Assembly (NCBI RefSeq): GCF_014905175.1
Contig: NC_057790.1
Location: 8,060,001-8,124,000, forward strand
Length of the DNA stretch: 64,000 nt
Direction: 5' to 3'
From: Aphidius gifuensis
Lineage: Eukaryota > Arthropoda > Insecta > Hymenoptera > Braconidae
This document shows, piece by piece, positions 15,001 through 28,777 of the stretch. The position numbers were made by a program, and so were the translations under genes. The notes below the pieces were generated by a model. It was not told the origin of the DNA and searched no databases. It saw nothing but the letters and a program-made list of their open reading frames with translations. Position 1 is the stretch's first letter. Each line of letters starts with the position of its first letter.

Positions 15001-17260
15001 TCAGGTATCATCAACAGTTCTTGACAGTCCAGTATCAATGTATCAAAATTGGGGCTATCAAAATCCAGATCAACAATGGAATCGTTCGTCTGCTTGGCTT
15101 GAGCAAAGAAAAAATAATTGGTTAAATCCTTGGGGTGATTATTCATTTGGTAGTATGGAAAGAGATACAAAAGTTGATCCTGATAGTACGAGTCTTGATG
15201 ATACACGACCAAGAAGTAATATATCTCAAGATGATCATCGTCCAAGATCACAAAATTTACCACACTCAACAGTTGAATCACCTAGAAGAAGTTCACATCA
15301 AAGTACATCTGGTTCAGATGTATCTTATGCAGCATCACCTCGAGCACTCTCAACACCTCATGATATAAAAATTTCATCACCAAGAAGTTCTGGTTATCCT
15401 GGAACACCAAATAGTGGTATTGCTCATTATAATAATAGTTCTTGTCATAATTGGAGTAGTAATAATATTGAACAGAGCAAACAAAAAAACACAACACCAA
15501 GAATTGATTATCCACAGTCATTAAATTTAGATTCTAAATATGTTTGTTCAAAAATTGGACAAAATTCACAATGTACAAATCCGTCAAATAACATAAATCA
15601 ACAAAGAATGTCATCACCAAGAGGAGCTGACCCTGCTGTTCAAACATATGTCAATCATTCAATGCAAATTCAAGATCCAAGATGTACTGTTCCAAATACC
15701 AGTAATATTAATAATTCTTCAAACTCATATTATCATCATCATACTTCTGCAATGCATTCTGGTAATTCACAGTGTCAAATACAAAATAATCAACCACAAA
15801 CTTTATCAAATAATCAGTACAATTCAGAACAATTTACAATGTATTTAAATGATATTAAAAATCGTCAAAATTCAAATATTGATTTAAAAAATTTTAATTA
15901 TCCAAATACATCAGATACAACTGTTTCAAATTGTGCTGGTAATTGGAATGCATTAAATACATGGAGTACTGAATTTTCTAAAACAGAAAATCAAATACAA
16001 ATGCAAGAGAATATAGTACAAAAATCAACAACAACATATTCAGAAACAACATCGAATAATCCATCACCATTTAGAGTACCAAAAGGTCGTCCACCGTCCA
16101 CACCTGAACGGAATCAAATACCGTCCGAAAATACCTATCAAAATTATAATAAAACATTTTTAAAACCACAAGAAACAAAACAAGAAATATTATATCAATC
16201 TGATAATTATACAAATCATAATCATCAACATCAACGTAATTCAGAATATAATACAATAAATCAACAAAAAAAACAAAATATTGGATGGAATGAAATGAAA
16301 CCAGTACAAGATATTCATGGTATATCTGGACTTGGTCATCATGGATTTCCATCACAGTATGGATATCCATCATATCCAAATATTGATAAGTCATATACAA
16401 ATAATTGGGATGGTATAAATTATCATCAGCCATATCAACAATCAACTGAATATTCACAATTGTATCATCAACAACAAAAAAGAGATCATCATCATTATCA
16501 AACACAATATCCATATCAATCAGTACCATCATCAGCTTATCAAAGTATTAATTCGTCTTGGAGTAGATGGGAAACACCAAGATGGGATATTTATGGATCA
16601 TCACCATATTATCCAGTTGTACCAGCAGAACCATCACCAAAATCCGAGCCACTTGGTGAAGTTGCTGATTTTGCTAATAATGAAGAATGTTTTAAAGATT
16701 CACAAATGGGTGGTGTTGCAATTGCTCTCAGTCATGGTAGTGTTTTATTTGAATGTGCTAAACATGAAATGCACTCAACAACAGCATTAAAAAAACCAAA
16801 TCGTTTAAATCCAACAAGAATTAGTCTTGTATTTTATCAACATCGTAATTTAAATAGACCACGACATGGCTGGGATGAATGGGAAGAAAAAATGAGACTA
16901 AGAAAACTTGGTATAACACAAACAACAAAAACAACAACATCAGGAACTACAAATACAACAACTCAATCATCACCAATTACGACAAGTAATTCAACATCAA
17001 CAACGACTATTAGTGTTCAAGAAAAACAACAACAAAAACCAAAACAACATGAAAAACAAAAAACACAATTACCAGAAGCACCGCCACCACCACCTCCACC
17101 ACCTCCACCATTACCACCTGCTTTGCCGCATATTGGTGGTGGTTCAAATTCACAATTTATGCTGAGTTCACCAACGTACACAACTATGACTTGGACAACA
17201 TTGTTCCCCATGCATCCTTGCATGATTACCGGACCTTACCAAGAGGGTGGTATTGGATAA
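1..17260 (+). CDS. Tet: TET methylcytosine dioxygenase, 5' partial
   Basis: Fe(II)/2-oxoglutarate dioxygenase that oxidises 5-methylcytosine in nuclear DNA (and, in insects, possibly N6-methyladenine or RNA cytosine). Exons read by splice site: 1-68 (tentative), 4775-5047, 9642-9879, 9970-10208, 10506-13182, 13530-13705, 13824-14177, 14273-14500, 14591-17260. The firm exons sum to 6855 nt, exactly 2285 codons including the stop, so the frame holds throughout. The C-terminal half carries the TET Cys-rich region (SFYTHLGAA, YTGKEGK, QGCPMAKW, CACQGLDP, FGCSWSMYYNGCKYARSK) and the double-stranded beta-helix. The iron-binding His-Arg-Asp is at 14462-14470, the second iron His is in CAKHEMHSTT at 16772-16774, and the 2OG-binding Arg is in PTRISLVF at 16817-16819. 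All expected catalytic residues are present. The N-terminal CXXC DNA-binding domain is not in the window; it must lie upstream or be absent. Long Gln/Asn/Thr-rich tracts are typical of insect TET linkers. Very sure of the family. Confidence 0.96.
1055..1146 (+). promoter_or_regulatory. Possible alternative TET first exon or start site
   Basis: A GC-richer islet contains GGCTCAGTATAAA. It includes the arthropod initiator core TCAGT, and about 80 bp downstream is a good donor (TATCG followed by GTAAGTTT). This layout would suit a non-coding first exon spliced to the 4775 exon, giving a shorter TET isoform. Only motif placement supports it. Confidence 0.25.
2562..2592. repeat. Perfect 10-bp inverted repeat with two E-boxes
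   Basis: CACGTGGATT at 2562-2571 and its reverse complement AATCCACGTG at 2583-2592 flank an 11-nt loop. Each arm starts or ends in CACGTG, the E-box recognised by bHLH factors such as MAX/MITF-type or CLOCK/CYCLE-type dimers. Function is unknown. It lies in the large TET intron. Confidence 0.5.
5048..9641 (+). other. Second large TET intron
   Basis: About 4.6 kb between the Gln-rich exon and the SPGVMPFYGD exon. It has no supported exon. One GC-richer patch lies at about 5940-6050; the rest is AT-rich with poly-T tracts. Open frames on both strands here are low-complexity and lack splice-compatible homology, so none is called. Confidence 0.55.
10506..13182 (+). repeat. Giant Gln/Asn/Thr low-complexity TET exon
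   Basis: A single 2677-bp exon of TET dominated by CAA/CAG and AAT/GAT codons. Poly-Gln is longest near 10759-10814, followed by Asn/Asp runs near 12179-12280 and a Thr run near 12960-13010. Three degenerate peptide units occur at about 11160-11400. A short Cys-rich islet, WCCRRGGTEKPTVEHSRDD then CCHG, sits at about 12768-12836 and looks like the only constrained part before the CDC motif that opens the TET Cys-rich domain at 13158. Trinucleotide slippage is the likely source of the repeats. Confidence 0.85.
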
Positions 17261-20200
17261 ATAACAAACACCATCATCGTCCTCTTTGACAAATTTTAGT
17301 AAACCAATAATTTCATATTTATTTCAGGGAATAAGAAAAAAAAAAAAAAAAAAAACGAAAAAATTAAACAAATAATGCACTGCCATTTATTTATTTTTTT
17401 TCTTAATATATAAATTCTAAAAAAAATGAATAAACTCGAGTATATAATGGGAAAACAATAATAACAAAAATAAATTTATAAATAAAAAAAAAAAAAACAA
17501 CAATCCAATGTGCTCGATTATTAGAGCTTCCTGTTTTTTATATTGAAAAATAAATTTTTCTAGTGTGATAAAATGATAAACTGTTGAGAAAATAATTAAA
17601 TATTAAAAAAAAAAAAAAAAATGTTGTATAAAACAGATGGTGAATAGAGGGTGACGAGTGCACGTCTGTGTACCGACAAATAAAAAATAATTTAATTTAA
17701 TTTGTCAATCTACAGATAATAACTATTTTATGAGCAAAAAAAAAAAAAAAAACACATATCTCACAGATTTATTTCCATTAATTTTTTAATTATTTCAAAT
17801 TAAAATTGAATAATTAATATATCTATATAATATCGGTGCACAAATAAATAAAGACTTTAAGGAAACAAAAAGAATTAAAAAAAACGTGCACAATGACCAT
17901 TTTGTATATTTGAAAGGAAAAAAAAAAAAAATAATGACTAAATGAAATTACACGATAAAAAGTTATCACACTTTTAATTGATGATTGACGGTAAAGCTAA
18001 TATTATTTTATTTCTTAATTCTTTGTACATTTTTTTGCTTCGTTGATATTTTGTATTTATTTTTTATCAAAAAAAAAAAAAAAAAGGAAAAAAATGAAAA
18101 AAAGAAAAATGAAAAAAAAATAATAAGCACGACTCTTTTGTTCTGCACATAGCCATCATACTGAGTTTTTAAAAATAACACGATGATGATAATAATAAAT
18201 AATAATAATTTACTAACTACTCGTCAAGTGACGTTTGAGTACAAAGCATCATTTTCTAACAATCATTAACACAATGCGAAATATTTCGATTTATTTTTCT
18301 TTGCAGAAACAAAAATTAATAATAGTTAATGCGCAAAGTCTAGTTAATAAATAAATAAATCAATTGAGGTACCTCGTAGATTTTTTATGAGTAAAGAAAA
18401 AAAAAAATCGTCTTTTTTTTTTTTTGATTAGTTTTTTTTTTTTTTTTCAATCATAAAACCTTGACTGTCTGATGTTTAAATAATATGTAATGTTTTTGAG
18501 TATATATATATATATATATACAAACGAAAAAGAAAAAATTTTATTATTATATTTTTTCCGCAAAATATGATCGCTATTCTATTCAAAAATAAAATTTACA
18601 AAAAATGCCAAATGGCTAAACATGATGAATATAATTTAAAGAAAGGATATTTAAAAAATAATCATATTAAGTGAAAAACGTGACACTTTGAATATTTAAT
18701 TTATTTATATTATGATAAATACTTGTATATACTAGGTAACTTTTCTTTTATATATATTTTTTCAAAATACACGTACACAAAGACAAAACAAAAAAAAATA
18801 ATTAAAATAACTTTTTTTTATTTTATAAGTATGTCCAATGAGCATTTAATCTTTAGTCAACATTCATGTTTATAAAAAACTAGTGAGGATTAATATTATT
18901 ATTTTATACATATATGAATCAATTATTGTTTTATTTGTGAGAAGAAAAAAAAAATGTTTATTTCATATTATTTATTTATTTGTCACAATATTATTTATAC
19001 ATGATATTTAAAGAAAAAAAAAATGATAACTTAATCAATTTTTGGACGAAATTTAGCTCGATTTTAGATAATTATTATTGATTGATTATTTTATTATAAT
19101 TAGCTTTACACAACGTCGTTAGAAATTTAGTGATTACAATAAAAAAAAAACATCACTCTTGTCATTTTTAATCTCGATAAAATAAATCTTCGAGATTGAA
19201 AAAATTAATTTTTTTTTTTTTAATGTAAGAACGGCAAATCCTGCTGACTCCTTATCCCGCCTGGAGAATTATAAAAACCATTAATATATTATCATTCATT
19301 ATAATAATTAGTCATAAACTCTAATTTAATTGATTATTTCTTAATTAAGTTTTCGACAAACAAAAAAACACAAATACAAAAAAAAAAAAAAGTGTTATTG
19401 TACTTCTATTTACTGAAAGAAAAAAAAAACAATTATTATTATTAATAATTTAAGACGGTTACGGCATAAAAATACTGCAATACCAAAAAAAAAAAATAAT
19501 AATATTGTAAATTTCTTTTTGATTTTTTCTTTATTTAATCAATTGAAAATATTTATAACAAAATTTTTTGGGTTATTAACAGTATTTTTATGCCGACCTA
19601 ATCTATTCCAAATTTTCGCTATGCTAAGTTCATAATTATTTCATTTTTATTTAAAATAAAATGCGTAAGGACGGACAGAGTGAGAGAGAGAAAGTGTGTG
19701 TGTGAGAGAGAAAGATATTCCAATTAAAATACTCATTTTTTTCTTTAATTTTCAGTTATTTTATTTTAATTTTTTCAACTATTGTTTCTTTTACTTTTTT
19801 ATTATAAATGATTTTTTTTTTTTATTAATAAATAAATTTCCCAGTCCATTATTAAATAAATAAAAAAAAATACATGAATAAAAAAATGTTTGAATTATAT
19901 TGAAAAACTGTTATTTCTAATTTATTATTATTATTTTCTTTTGTTTTATAAAATTATTTTGCTTGAATTTATTTTATTTCTATTTGTTTTCAAGTTTATT
20001 TTTTTGGTTGTTTTTTGTTCGGCGGTAATTTCAACATCATTCGTGAACGTGTCCACAGACAGTGCACTCTTCCAAAAATTCTAAGGAAATAAATATTCAT
20101 AAATAAATTTTTAAATATTTAAATAACATTTAAATCACACACGACGATGCCAAAATAGTTATAAAGGTAAAAAAAAAAAAAAATGAAAAAACTTTAGAAA

Positions 20201-21600
20201 GTAAATTATTGTAATAATTATTTAAAAAAATATAAAACTATCAGAGTTTTTAAGAGTGAAATCATTTAAAAAAGAAATAATATAAAAAAAAAAATGTTTA
20301 TCAAGATAAAAATTATTTAAAAAATTTAATTAAAAAGACAAAAAATAGTTAAACAGTTAAATATTGCGATAAAATGTGAGATAAAAATAATAATGGTATT
20401 TAAAAAAAAAAAATTATGGTTTTTTAAAAATGAAGAGTGTATTTTTTCTTCCAATGCCAAAAAAGATACCATTTTGTTTTATATGAAAAAGAGGTCATGG
20501 AAAATCAAGAAAAAAAAAAAAGAGTAAATAAATAAAATATGTTAATAAAAAAATAATAAAATAAAACAAATGGAGAAAAAAAAAAAAAAAAAAAATTAAG
20601 TAGTCTATAGAGAAACAAACGTGTTTAACATGCAAAAAAAGAAAAATCATAAAGAAAAATTTTTCAATGTGTGTCTCGTAAAGAAAAATTGTCCGCCTTA
20701 CAAAATATAAAATAGTAGATTAACTGAAACAATACCTGTAGTTTACAATAACAAAATTTTCAAAGAATCAATAAAAAAATATGTAACATAAAATCTCAAG
20801 TATTTACAAAAAACAAAAAGTTAACAAAGCAATGAAAATTGGAACAGAATGTCCTCCACTGTTTTTTCAATTTGATTAAACAAAAAAAAATAATGCTTCA
20901 AGGTAAATTCCACTTGGTACACGTCGTACCATTATAATAATAAATATTTAAATCTACACGCGAAAGTATATTTTTTGAAGAATGATTCAAATGAAATTCA
21001 ATGAAAAAAAAAATAAAATAAAACCGAATGTTGTTTACGTATGCAACCAGGAATATATTTATATTCACCAGTATATAAAAAAAACGTGAAGCAATGAATA
21101 ATAAATTTGAAATAAAAAAAAAAATATAATACGTTAAAAATTTTGTGATTATAATAAAAAAAAAAAAAAATACTGTGTATCAATAATTCAAAAAATTAGT
21201 ATTTCTGGTTGATTTTAAACAATTGTAGGATTGTAGGTGTGTATTGTGGGGTGAATAAATAAATAAAAAAAAAAAAATATAGAGTTATATATAAAGTATA
21301 ATATAAATAAATTACGAAAATGAAGGAGCTACACAAAAGTTTGATTATAGTAAAAAATATAAAAATAAGAGAAAAGAAAAATTATGCGATTAAATGTAAA
21401 TATAATCGCAAAATAAATGATTTAGTTATGAATTAATATAATTGACAATTGATGTACGTTAATTTTTAGATAAAAAATCCACAGTATATGTCATAAAAAA
21501 TAAAACAGAATGAGATTAACAAAAAAAAATATTAATAATTATAAATAAATACATGACAATTTTGTGAATAAAAAAAATATCTAGTTGAAATTGATTTAGT
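17261..21600 (+). other. TET 3' flank and probable long 3'UTR
   Basis: No credible coding region. It is extremely AT-rich, with many poly-A stretches of 10-20 nt and many AATAAA hexamers, so the real polyadenylation site cannot be chosen by eye. It includes a (TA)n run near 18500-18520 and a GA/GT-rich stretch near 19675-19715. The poly-A tracts could also be retroposed tails, but no duplicated target sites were found. Confidence 0.5.
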
Positions 21601-21718
21601 TATTTCCTTAATGCACTCCATCAGGTAAGCAATCACCCTCCACTTTGTTCTCATCGATAGAAGGATCTTCAGTCTCCACGTTCAGTTACTACTTACTACG
21701 TCTTTTTTCAAATTACTA

Positions 21719-21986
21719 CCCTGGTGGAAATAATTTTTCCGTAAAATTCCGGATATACTACGTGAAATTCCGGAAAATTCCGAAAAGCTTCGTATCACTC
21801 CGAAATTGGCTCATTAATCTTTTAGTCGTTTATTTTTCTTCATTTAACACAGTAATTCGAGTATTTTGGAATTGCTACGGATTTCTCGTATTTTTTTGAA
21901 GTGATCCAATTCCAGAATAATCTCGAGCAATTCCGGAATAATCCGTATTAATCCGGAGCAATGCCGGAGAAATATTTTCACCAGGG
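21719..21986. mobile_element. MITE flanked by TA, TIR CCCTGGTGGAAATA
   Basis: CCCTGGTGGAAATA at the left end matches the reverse complement of TATTTTCACCAGGG at the right end, and TA flanks both ends. The 268-bp interior holds no coding sequence but has repeated TTCCGGA-like motifs. TA target duplication fits the Tc1/mariner superfamily; the family assignment is inference. Confidence 0.75.
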
Positions 21987-22004
21987 TAACTTAGTTATAA
22001 CAGG

Positions 22005-22398
22005 TCCCTGGGGGAAATATTTCTCTACCGTTTGTCCGCAATTTCTACGCCATTCCTCTACTTTTTCCGAAAATGACCCATGGTGGACAAATTTCTCCAA
22101 TTTTTCTCGACCTAAAATTTATTCCGACTTTTCTCCATCTTTCCTCCAACCTTTTTCGAATTTTTTCGGTAAAAAATTCCTCTTTTATTTTTTGTATGTA
22201 AACTCTTATTCCTGTTTTTTTTATTAATTTTTCTATTTTTTTTGTTAGTTTTTTTAAGCCAAAACTCCGGTAAAAATTCGGAGATATCATAAAAATAGTC
22301 TGGAGATTACTCCGTAACTAGGTCTGGAAGTCTCAATTGAGTAGAAATCCGGCAAAATCTTAAATCTGGAACGATTTGTTCTACCAGGAGAATAATTT
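22005..22398. mobile_element. Decayed relative of the CCCTGG MITE
   Basis: CCCTGGGGGAAATATTTCTC at 22005 resembles the termini of the elements at 21719 and 23107. A weak opposing end, CTACCAGG, lies near 22380. No clean terminal repeat or target duplication can be shown, so this is called as a relic. Confidence 0.35.
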
Positions 22399-23106
22399 AA
22401 AAAAAAAGATAAAAAAGATAAACTTTTACAAAAATATGAAAATATTTTCATAAATATAGATAATTATGTCAATAAAAAAGAGGTAAAATTAAAAGATAAA
22501 TTCAAAGAAAATCAATTAAATTTAACAAATGAAAATATTCGATTCATTCATAAAAGAAAAAAAATTAATGGTAAAACATTATGTTTAATGGGTAAAACTA
22601 AAATATCTGATCGGATAAAAGATTTTATCATAATTCCAATAAATTTGAAAAAACATCAAAAAAACATCAGCGTTGACTACTCAAAATTGTAGTAATTGTA
22701 ATGAAAAATGCAAAGTAAGCACAAATGTGAGATCGTTATTTATATTGCGGTAATTGCCATATAACATGGGACCGCGATATAAATAACATATAAAAGAAGA
22801 TTTAATGTAAAAATAAGAAGAATATCTAAAAAAAAATCTCAAAAGATCATTCATATGTACAGAGTGAATCATTTCATTGTTTGGTTGTATGAAAAATAAT
22901 AAAATTTACGTATATCAAAAAAAATATGTAAATGAATATACATTTATTTTTTTGCTTGTACAAAAAAAAAAAAAAGATTTATCAATTAACAAATAGTTGT
23001 TTGTAGACCTTATTTAACAAATAGAATTTTTTTTAAATTAACAAACCTTTTGTTGGTGGACCTAAATTAACAAACTGAATTTGTTAATTTTACCAACTAT
23101 TTTTTA

Positions 23107-23255
23107 CTGTGTGGTAGAAATATTTCTTCGGCATTACTCTGTTTTTGGCCCATTTCCTGAGAAATTACTCCGGCATGACATCAATGACGGAGAAATGTCT
23201 CAGGAAATGGGCCAAAAACGGAGTAACGCTGGAGAAATATTTCCGCCAGGAATAG
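23107..23255. mobile_element. 149-bp foldback MITE flanked by TA
   Basis: Nearly the whole element is one inverted repeat. The left arm has GAAATATTTCTTCGGC and TTTTTGGCCCATTTCCTGA; the right arm has their complements, AGGAAATGGGCCAAAAA and GGAGAAATATTTCCGCC. TA lies at both flanks. The ends resemble the element at 21719 (GTGGTAGAAATA versus CTGGTGGAAATA), so it is probably the same family. Confidence 0.7.
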
Positions 23256-23629
23256 TACTGATTATACTGAAGAGCCCAAACTGCTTATGCCATAAAAAGC
23301 TATTAAAACATATTTTGAATAAATGCAACTGGATCCAGTAAATAATTAATTTTTTATTTTATACAACTTCATCGTTTATTATTTTTTAATTTACACAAAT
23401 GAACGATTAAATAAATAAAAAATTCCAGTTGGAATTATAATGTATAATCTAATCTTATTATTTGCCTGAATCTCATAAATTTTATTATACTTATTAGCAA
23501 TACTATTATTATTATCATTATTTGAAAAAATAAAAAGCTCCTTATCACTTAATTATCAAGACTAGTGATTAATGATCAATGAATACCGAAACAATACTGA
23601 GAATTTAAATCAGTTAGTAAATATTAACA

Positions 23630-26600
23630 TCAATAAAAATTAAAATTAACAGTCACAATAAATAATAATGTAAAACTGATAATTTTAAGACAATGCTTAA
23701 TGACATATTGACCATCTGATGAGCTCTTTAATGTTTCAGCAATATTTCTTAATAATCCATTGACATCATTTTCACTAAACAAATCATTTGTTGTTGTTTT
23801 TTCATATGTTAAAATTTTTTTCGATGAAATTTCTGGTGGAGCTTGTGGTTTCCAGTCACCACAACGAGGAAAATTATCTGGTACTGGTGGCATTTCTTCA
23901 TGTGTACCTATTTTGAAAATCACCATCATTCCAACCATAGAATGATGTTCTAAATGACAATGCATCAATGAATATCCTGTGAAAATTAAATATAATACAT
24001 AAATAAAATAGACTATTTTAGTTTCAAAGACAAGCTCAAATTTAACATTTGTTTAAATATACTTTTACTTTCTGAGTTATTGGTGTATATTATTTATTTA
24101 CCAGGATTTGATGCGTGAAAGCGAATTACAGTATAACCACCATCTGGTACAGTAACAGTGTCCTTGAGTGGTGCTCTTTCAAGACGACGTTTTATTAGAC
24201 CTAAAGAATCAAGTCTTTGAACTTCCTTGACAGTAACATTTTTTCCAACTTTTGCCATTGCAACAACACGAAAATTATGACCATGAAGATGAAATGGATG
24301 GTTTGCATCAAATGTAAAACCTTCATCAACCATTATTACCTCAACAACACTGTTCAATTTAACTTGTAATACATGTGTACATGAACAAAATACATTTTTA
24401 CAATTTTTAACACTACTTGAATTACAAAATTGATCTTCTTTTATTAATTCACGTTGTGATAATAATGGAAAACTTGGTAATTTCATTGTTATATGATTTA
24501 ATTGAGGAGTATAAACTCTTCCTTTTTTACTGTTAACTGAAAAAATAAAATAAATTTAATTGTTTGTTGCAGAAATTAATAATAATTATGTAGTAATATG
24601 TCCATGAAAAAAAAAAATTGTTAATAGATTTTAATTTTAGATTATATTTTTTGTAGAATATATTATCACCTTGATGAAATCCATAAAGATCTTTACGATG
24701 AAAGTTTGAGTTGTCCTTGTCATAAAAATCATAAGACAAATAAAATTGATAATCAGGCTCACGTGTATTTGATTCGTCATTTGGTTCGAGTGATTCTAGG
24801 AGTGGCATGCTAATTGAGTCAAGTGATTCAGTGCCTTTATTTAGAGAATTTAATTGCTAAAATAAATAAAATACATATAAAATTATCCTATCATAATATT
24901 TGAATCTAGAAACAAATAATTAGAATAATCATTACCAAAATTGTTTGATTTTCGAAACTTGGATGTGACAATGGTATGTCATAAGCGACATTATCATTTG
25001 GTTCATTATCATCAGCACCTTGATAGCTTAATATTGCAACTTGATGAGCACTTGTAAATCTTTTATCACAATCCATTAGTCCCCGGAATCTCATCCAATA
25101 GTTACCCACATCCTGATCCATCATGATAATAAAATCAAAACGTTCACCCGCATACGTAACAAATGACTCAACTAAATGAAAAAAAATATTAGCAATAAAA
25201 GTGCAAAATAAAAAAACAGGATCGATAAAAAATTTCCTCATAATAATTTATAATTCAGCAAAAAAATAAACAAAACACGGATGTATTTTTTTTTTTTAAT
25301 TAAAATCTTTTTTTTTTTTCTCATAATTATTGTAATTTAATGTAATATGATACCTTCAACTGGTTCAATATTATTTCCATCTGTAGCGACAATGTAAATT
25401 GTATGATTATCAACTGACACTTCAATTGGACAATTTAAAAATTCTGCATTTATCAAACGAAATCGATATCTAAAATTCTAGAAAAAAAAAAAACTACAAT
25501 TAAATAAATTAAATATGTAATATTTTATTAACATATAAATGATTTAAAATTATAATAAAAATGTAAATTATTATATAATTATATTTATTAAAAAAAAATC
25601 AATAAATTTATGTGTAATAATTTACATACTTATTAAAATAAAAAATGGAATATTTTACCTGTTGAACATGAAATTTTTCGAGTGGCATATCTTTAAGATA
25701 AGCATCATGACTATCATTTAATTTTTGATAACGTCCTAGACCATTGACAAGTAAAGTTGGTGGTTTATTATCACCATCAGAATGATGATGAGCTAAAAAT
25801 TTATCAACTCCACTTTCATGATCCCAATCAAGTATAATTATCGTGTGTTCATCAAAATCATAAAGATCATTAAATGGATCTTTGTCTTTTGGTATTCGTA
25901 CAATTAATGATCCAAATACTCCATCACTTCTTTGAAATCCTTTTTAAATAAATAAAAATAAATGAAAAAAAAAATCAATAAACATATTATGAAATAAAGA
26001 GAACGTGAACTGGTCTTGTGATTAATCAACCTGAATGTGAATGCCAAAAATGTGTCCCAGGTGTGGCTGCTGGATAATGATATCTGAATGTTGCACCAGG
26101 TGGAATTGGACACTGTGTAACATAAGGTACACCATCCATATATGGTGTTGTCCTGTGATGTTGACCGTGCCAATGTAAAGTTGTACTTTCAGCAATTAAT
26201 GAATTTGTAACATCAACAATTATTCTATCACCTTGACATACCTTCATTAAAATTAAACAATTTAAAAATTGATAATAGGTATCATTTATTAAGTAAAAAA
26301 AACAAGGAAAAAAAAAGACACTGATAATTATAGTAATTAAAAAATATTAATGTTATAAATAATTCGATTAATCAATAATAAATTTTAATAAAATTACAGA
26401 TATATATTTAATGACTTTTAAGAATAGTAAAATAAATAAATAAACAAGTCTAGTTTATTCATCATTATCATCATTTACGCACGAGTGAGTTGAACAATGA
26501 GAATTCTAACCCAAGGACATTATTATATTTTATTTTTTAAACTTTATTATCAAGTTAATATTGTATAATATTTATATATATTTCTCCTTCACCTTGTTAA

Positions 26601-27287
26601 ATCATTACCACATGATAATACTTTATATGAATAATCATGTCTCAACGGACATTTATTATTATTTAAAAAAAAAAGTTAAATTATACATATAGAGTGTTAT
26701 TTTTATTTATTTTTTATTTGGCATTGGTCTTATGACTCTAGACTTATTGCTACATAAGTATAGTATAAGTGTTACTATTGCAAAAGAGATGATTATTACA
26801 TACCATGTTAACATACCTCAATTGATGGTCCAGGCATTTGACGATTAACAACTTGCATTGAACGTTTAATACCATCAACAGGTATACAATGTGGACGATA
26901 ACAATCTGTTATATTTAATGGACAATTGTAGCATGCTTTACTCATTGATCGATAAGACTCAACGTTAAATGAATAGTAACAATCCATGGGAATTTCATCT
27001 TTGACGCAATCACGACGACAGGGATGTTTCAACCAATCAGTTAAATCAGGCTCATCCAAATAATCAAAACTTGATGATTTTAATATTGTTGGATCATTAT
27101 CATGATTGTTTGAATTTATTACTACTGCGGCTAATTATTTTTAAAACAAAAAACATTACAATTTTGGTAATTGATAAAAAAATTATATTCATTTATTTAT
27201 TTTATCTTTTTTTTTACCATCAGATTTTAACTGATTTCCAGCAAATATTATAAAAAATATCACAAAACTATTGACACTTGAAAACAT
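23630..27287 (-). CDS. Secreted laccase-like multicopper oxidase
   Basis: Copper-dependent oxidase of the insect laccase/MCO family, which passes electrons from phenols (or ascorbate or iron) to oxygen. Nine exons, minus strand: 27218-27287, 26817-27130, 26032-26241, 25658-25939, 25354-25477, 24936-25171, 24670-24856, 24102-24536, 23630-23976. They total 2205 nt, 734 aa, with all phases consistent. A signal peptide is visible at residues 1-17 (MFSSVNSFVIFFIIFAG). The four copper motifs are HWHG at 151-154, HFWHSHSG at about 191-198, HPFHLHGH at 554-561 and HCHLEHHSM at 625-633, so all type 1, 2 and 3 ligands including the axial Met are present. The Cys-rich stretch before the first cupredoxin domain is typical of insect MCOs. 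The C-terminus ends in a hydrophobic tail (ISFTLLFIVTV) with no following charged segment, which suggests a GPI signal or membrane anchor. It is not clearly laccase 2, so no symbol is given. Confidence 0.94.
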
Positions 27288-28713
27288 AATTTTTTCTATT
27301 ATCAAAATTTTTTATATAGATATTTTAATAATTAATATAATTTAAAAAAAAAAAAAAAACAATAATTTATTTATTTATTTTATTGTGGTTTTTTAATGTA
27401 CTTTGTTTATTTAATCGGTAAATAAACTTGACATTAAAACACGCAAAATTTGATAAATAATAAATTTATTCAATGATGATGATGATGATGATTGTAATGA
27501 TGGCAAGAAGCCTGGCGGCATACTGACGTGATTCTTCTTTCACCATCACCGATGTAATCGAAATTTGTCTGCCTTGAATGTTTCCCCCCTGCGAAAAAAG
27601 AAAAAAAGAGAGAGAGACGTTTTAAATTCTGTATTTTCTTATGTATATTTAATTGACTTGAATCATTTTTATAGCAATCGTTTAATAATTTTTAATTAAC
27701 TAATTAATTTATGATTATTATTGTTCAAATTTTTGGTGTTGATATATCGAAATTGTCACAAAGCTAAATGTTTATTTGCAAATAATAAATGAATGATAAG
27801 AAATTATTTATATACCTTTTAATTCTCATTGTAAAATTTATTATTATTTATTTAATTTTTTTCCTCTTTTCGTTATTTTAATTGTGAGATTTATTTCTAA
27901 GAAATCCTTTGTAATCCTTCACCTCAATTTTCATAATGCTTTTTTAAATTTATTTTTCTTTTAGTTGATTTTATAAAAAATATAAATTAACTCTCAAAAG
28001 GATGTGAATGTTTAAAATGACTTTTAATTATAATGGAAAAATTAAAATTTATCAATTGATCGGATAAGTATGTTATTTGTAAATAAATAGTGTTTATAAT
28101 TTATTTTTTCGATTCTATAATATTTCATTCTTAAAGTATGAATATTTAATTATTTAACAAGAATAAAGATTGATATTAAAAATTAATATTATAATTTCAA
28201 TTTACAAAAAATTACAGTGTCTATACATATCTGTAGTGTAATCTTTATAATCTCAGTTATCTTTATAATCTCATTACAATGTTAGTAACAATTAAAAAAT
28301 TAAAAAAAAAATCATTTATTATATTTTTTATCAGACTTAAATTTTTTTTCTACGTATATTAATATGTTTTCTCGAATATTTCATCTTGAATGTTTAACTC
28401 TAATTAGTAGATTTTGTAATTATCTATTTGCAGATAATTTTCAATTTCCTCAACATATTGTCATCTATACTATTTCGATTTTGAATTTTTTTGTTTTTGC
28501 AATTAACAATTATTATTAATTTTCCATACAGTTTTACTTTTTGTGAATAATATTTTAACTGAAGTTCCTGTAAGAGTTTTAAACGACTTTTTAATTTTTT
28601 GCCAGAAGCTTGTGTTTAATTTATAATCTATTGAGGTAAATGTTAAATAATATTTATATTTTTAACACATACACAAACGTATAAAACATTTTAAAAAACC
28701 AGTAATAAGTTTC

Positions 28714-28777
<64 letters not shown>
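28714..28777. repeat. (TTA)n microsatellite, about 21 copies
   Basis: An uninterrupted TTA trinucleotide array of about 64 bp. It is probably polymorphic in length. Confidence 0.97.

Noticed and set aside
22500..22680. Short Lys/Asn-rich stretch reading like a coding fragment (ENIRFIHKRKKINGKTLCL)
   Set aside because: Possible transposon relic, but too short and broken by stops, with no recognised family.
28714..28777. Direct repeat array considered as CRISPR-like
   Set aside because: It is a plain trinucleotide microsatellite with no spacers, in a eukaryotic genome.
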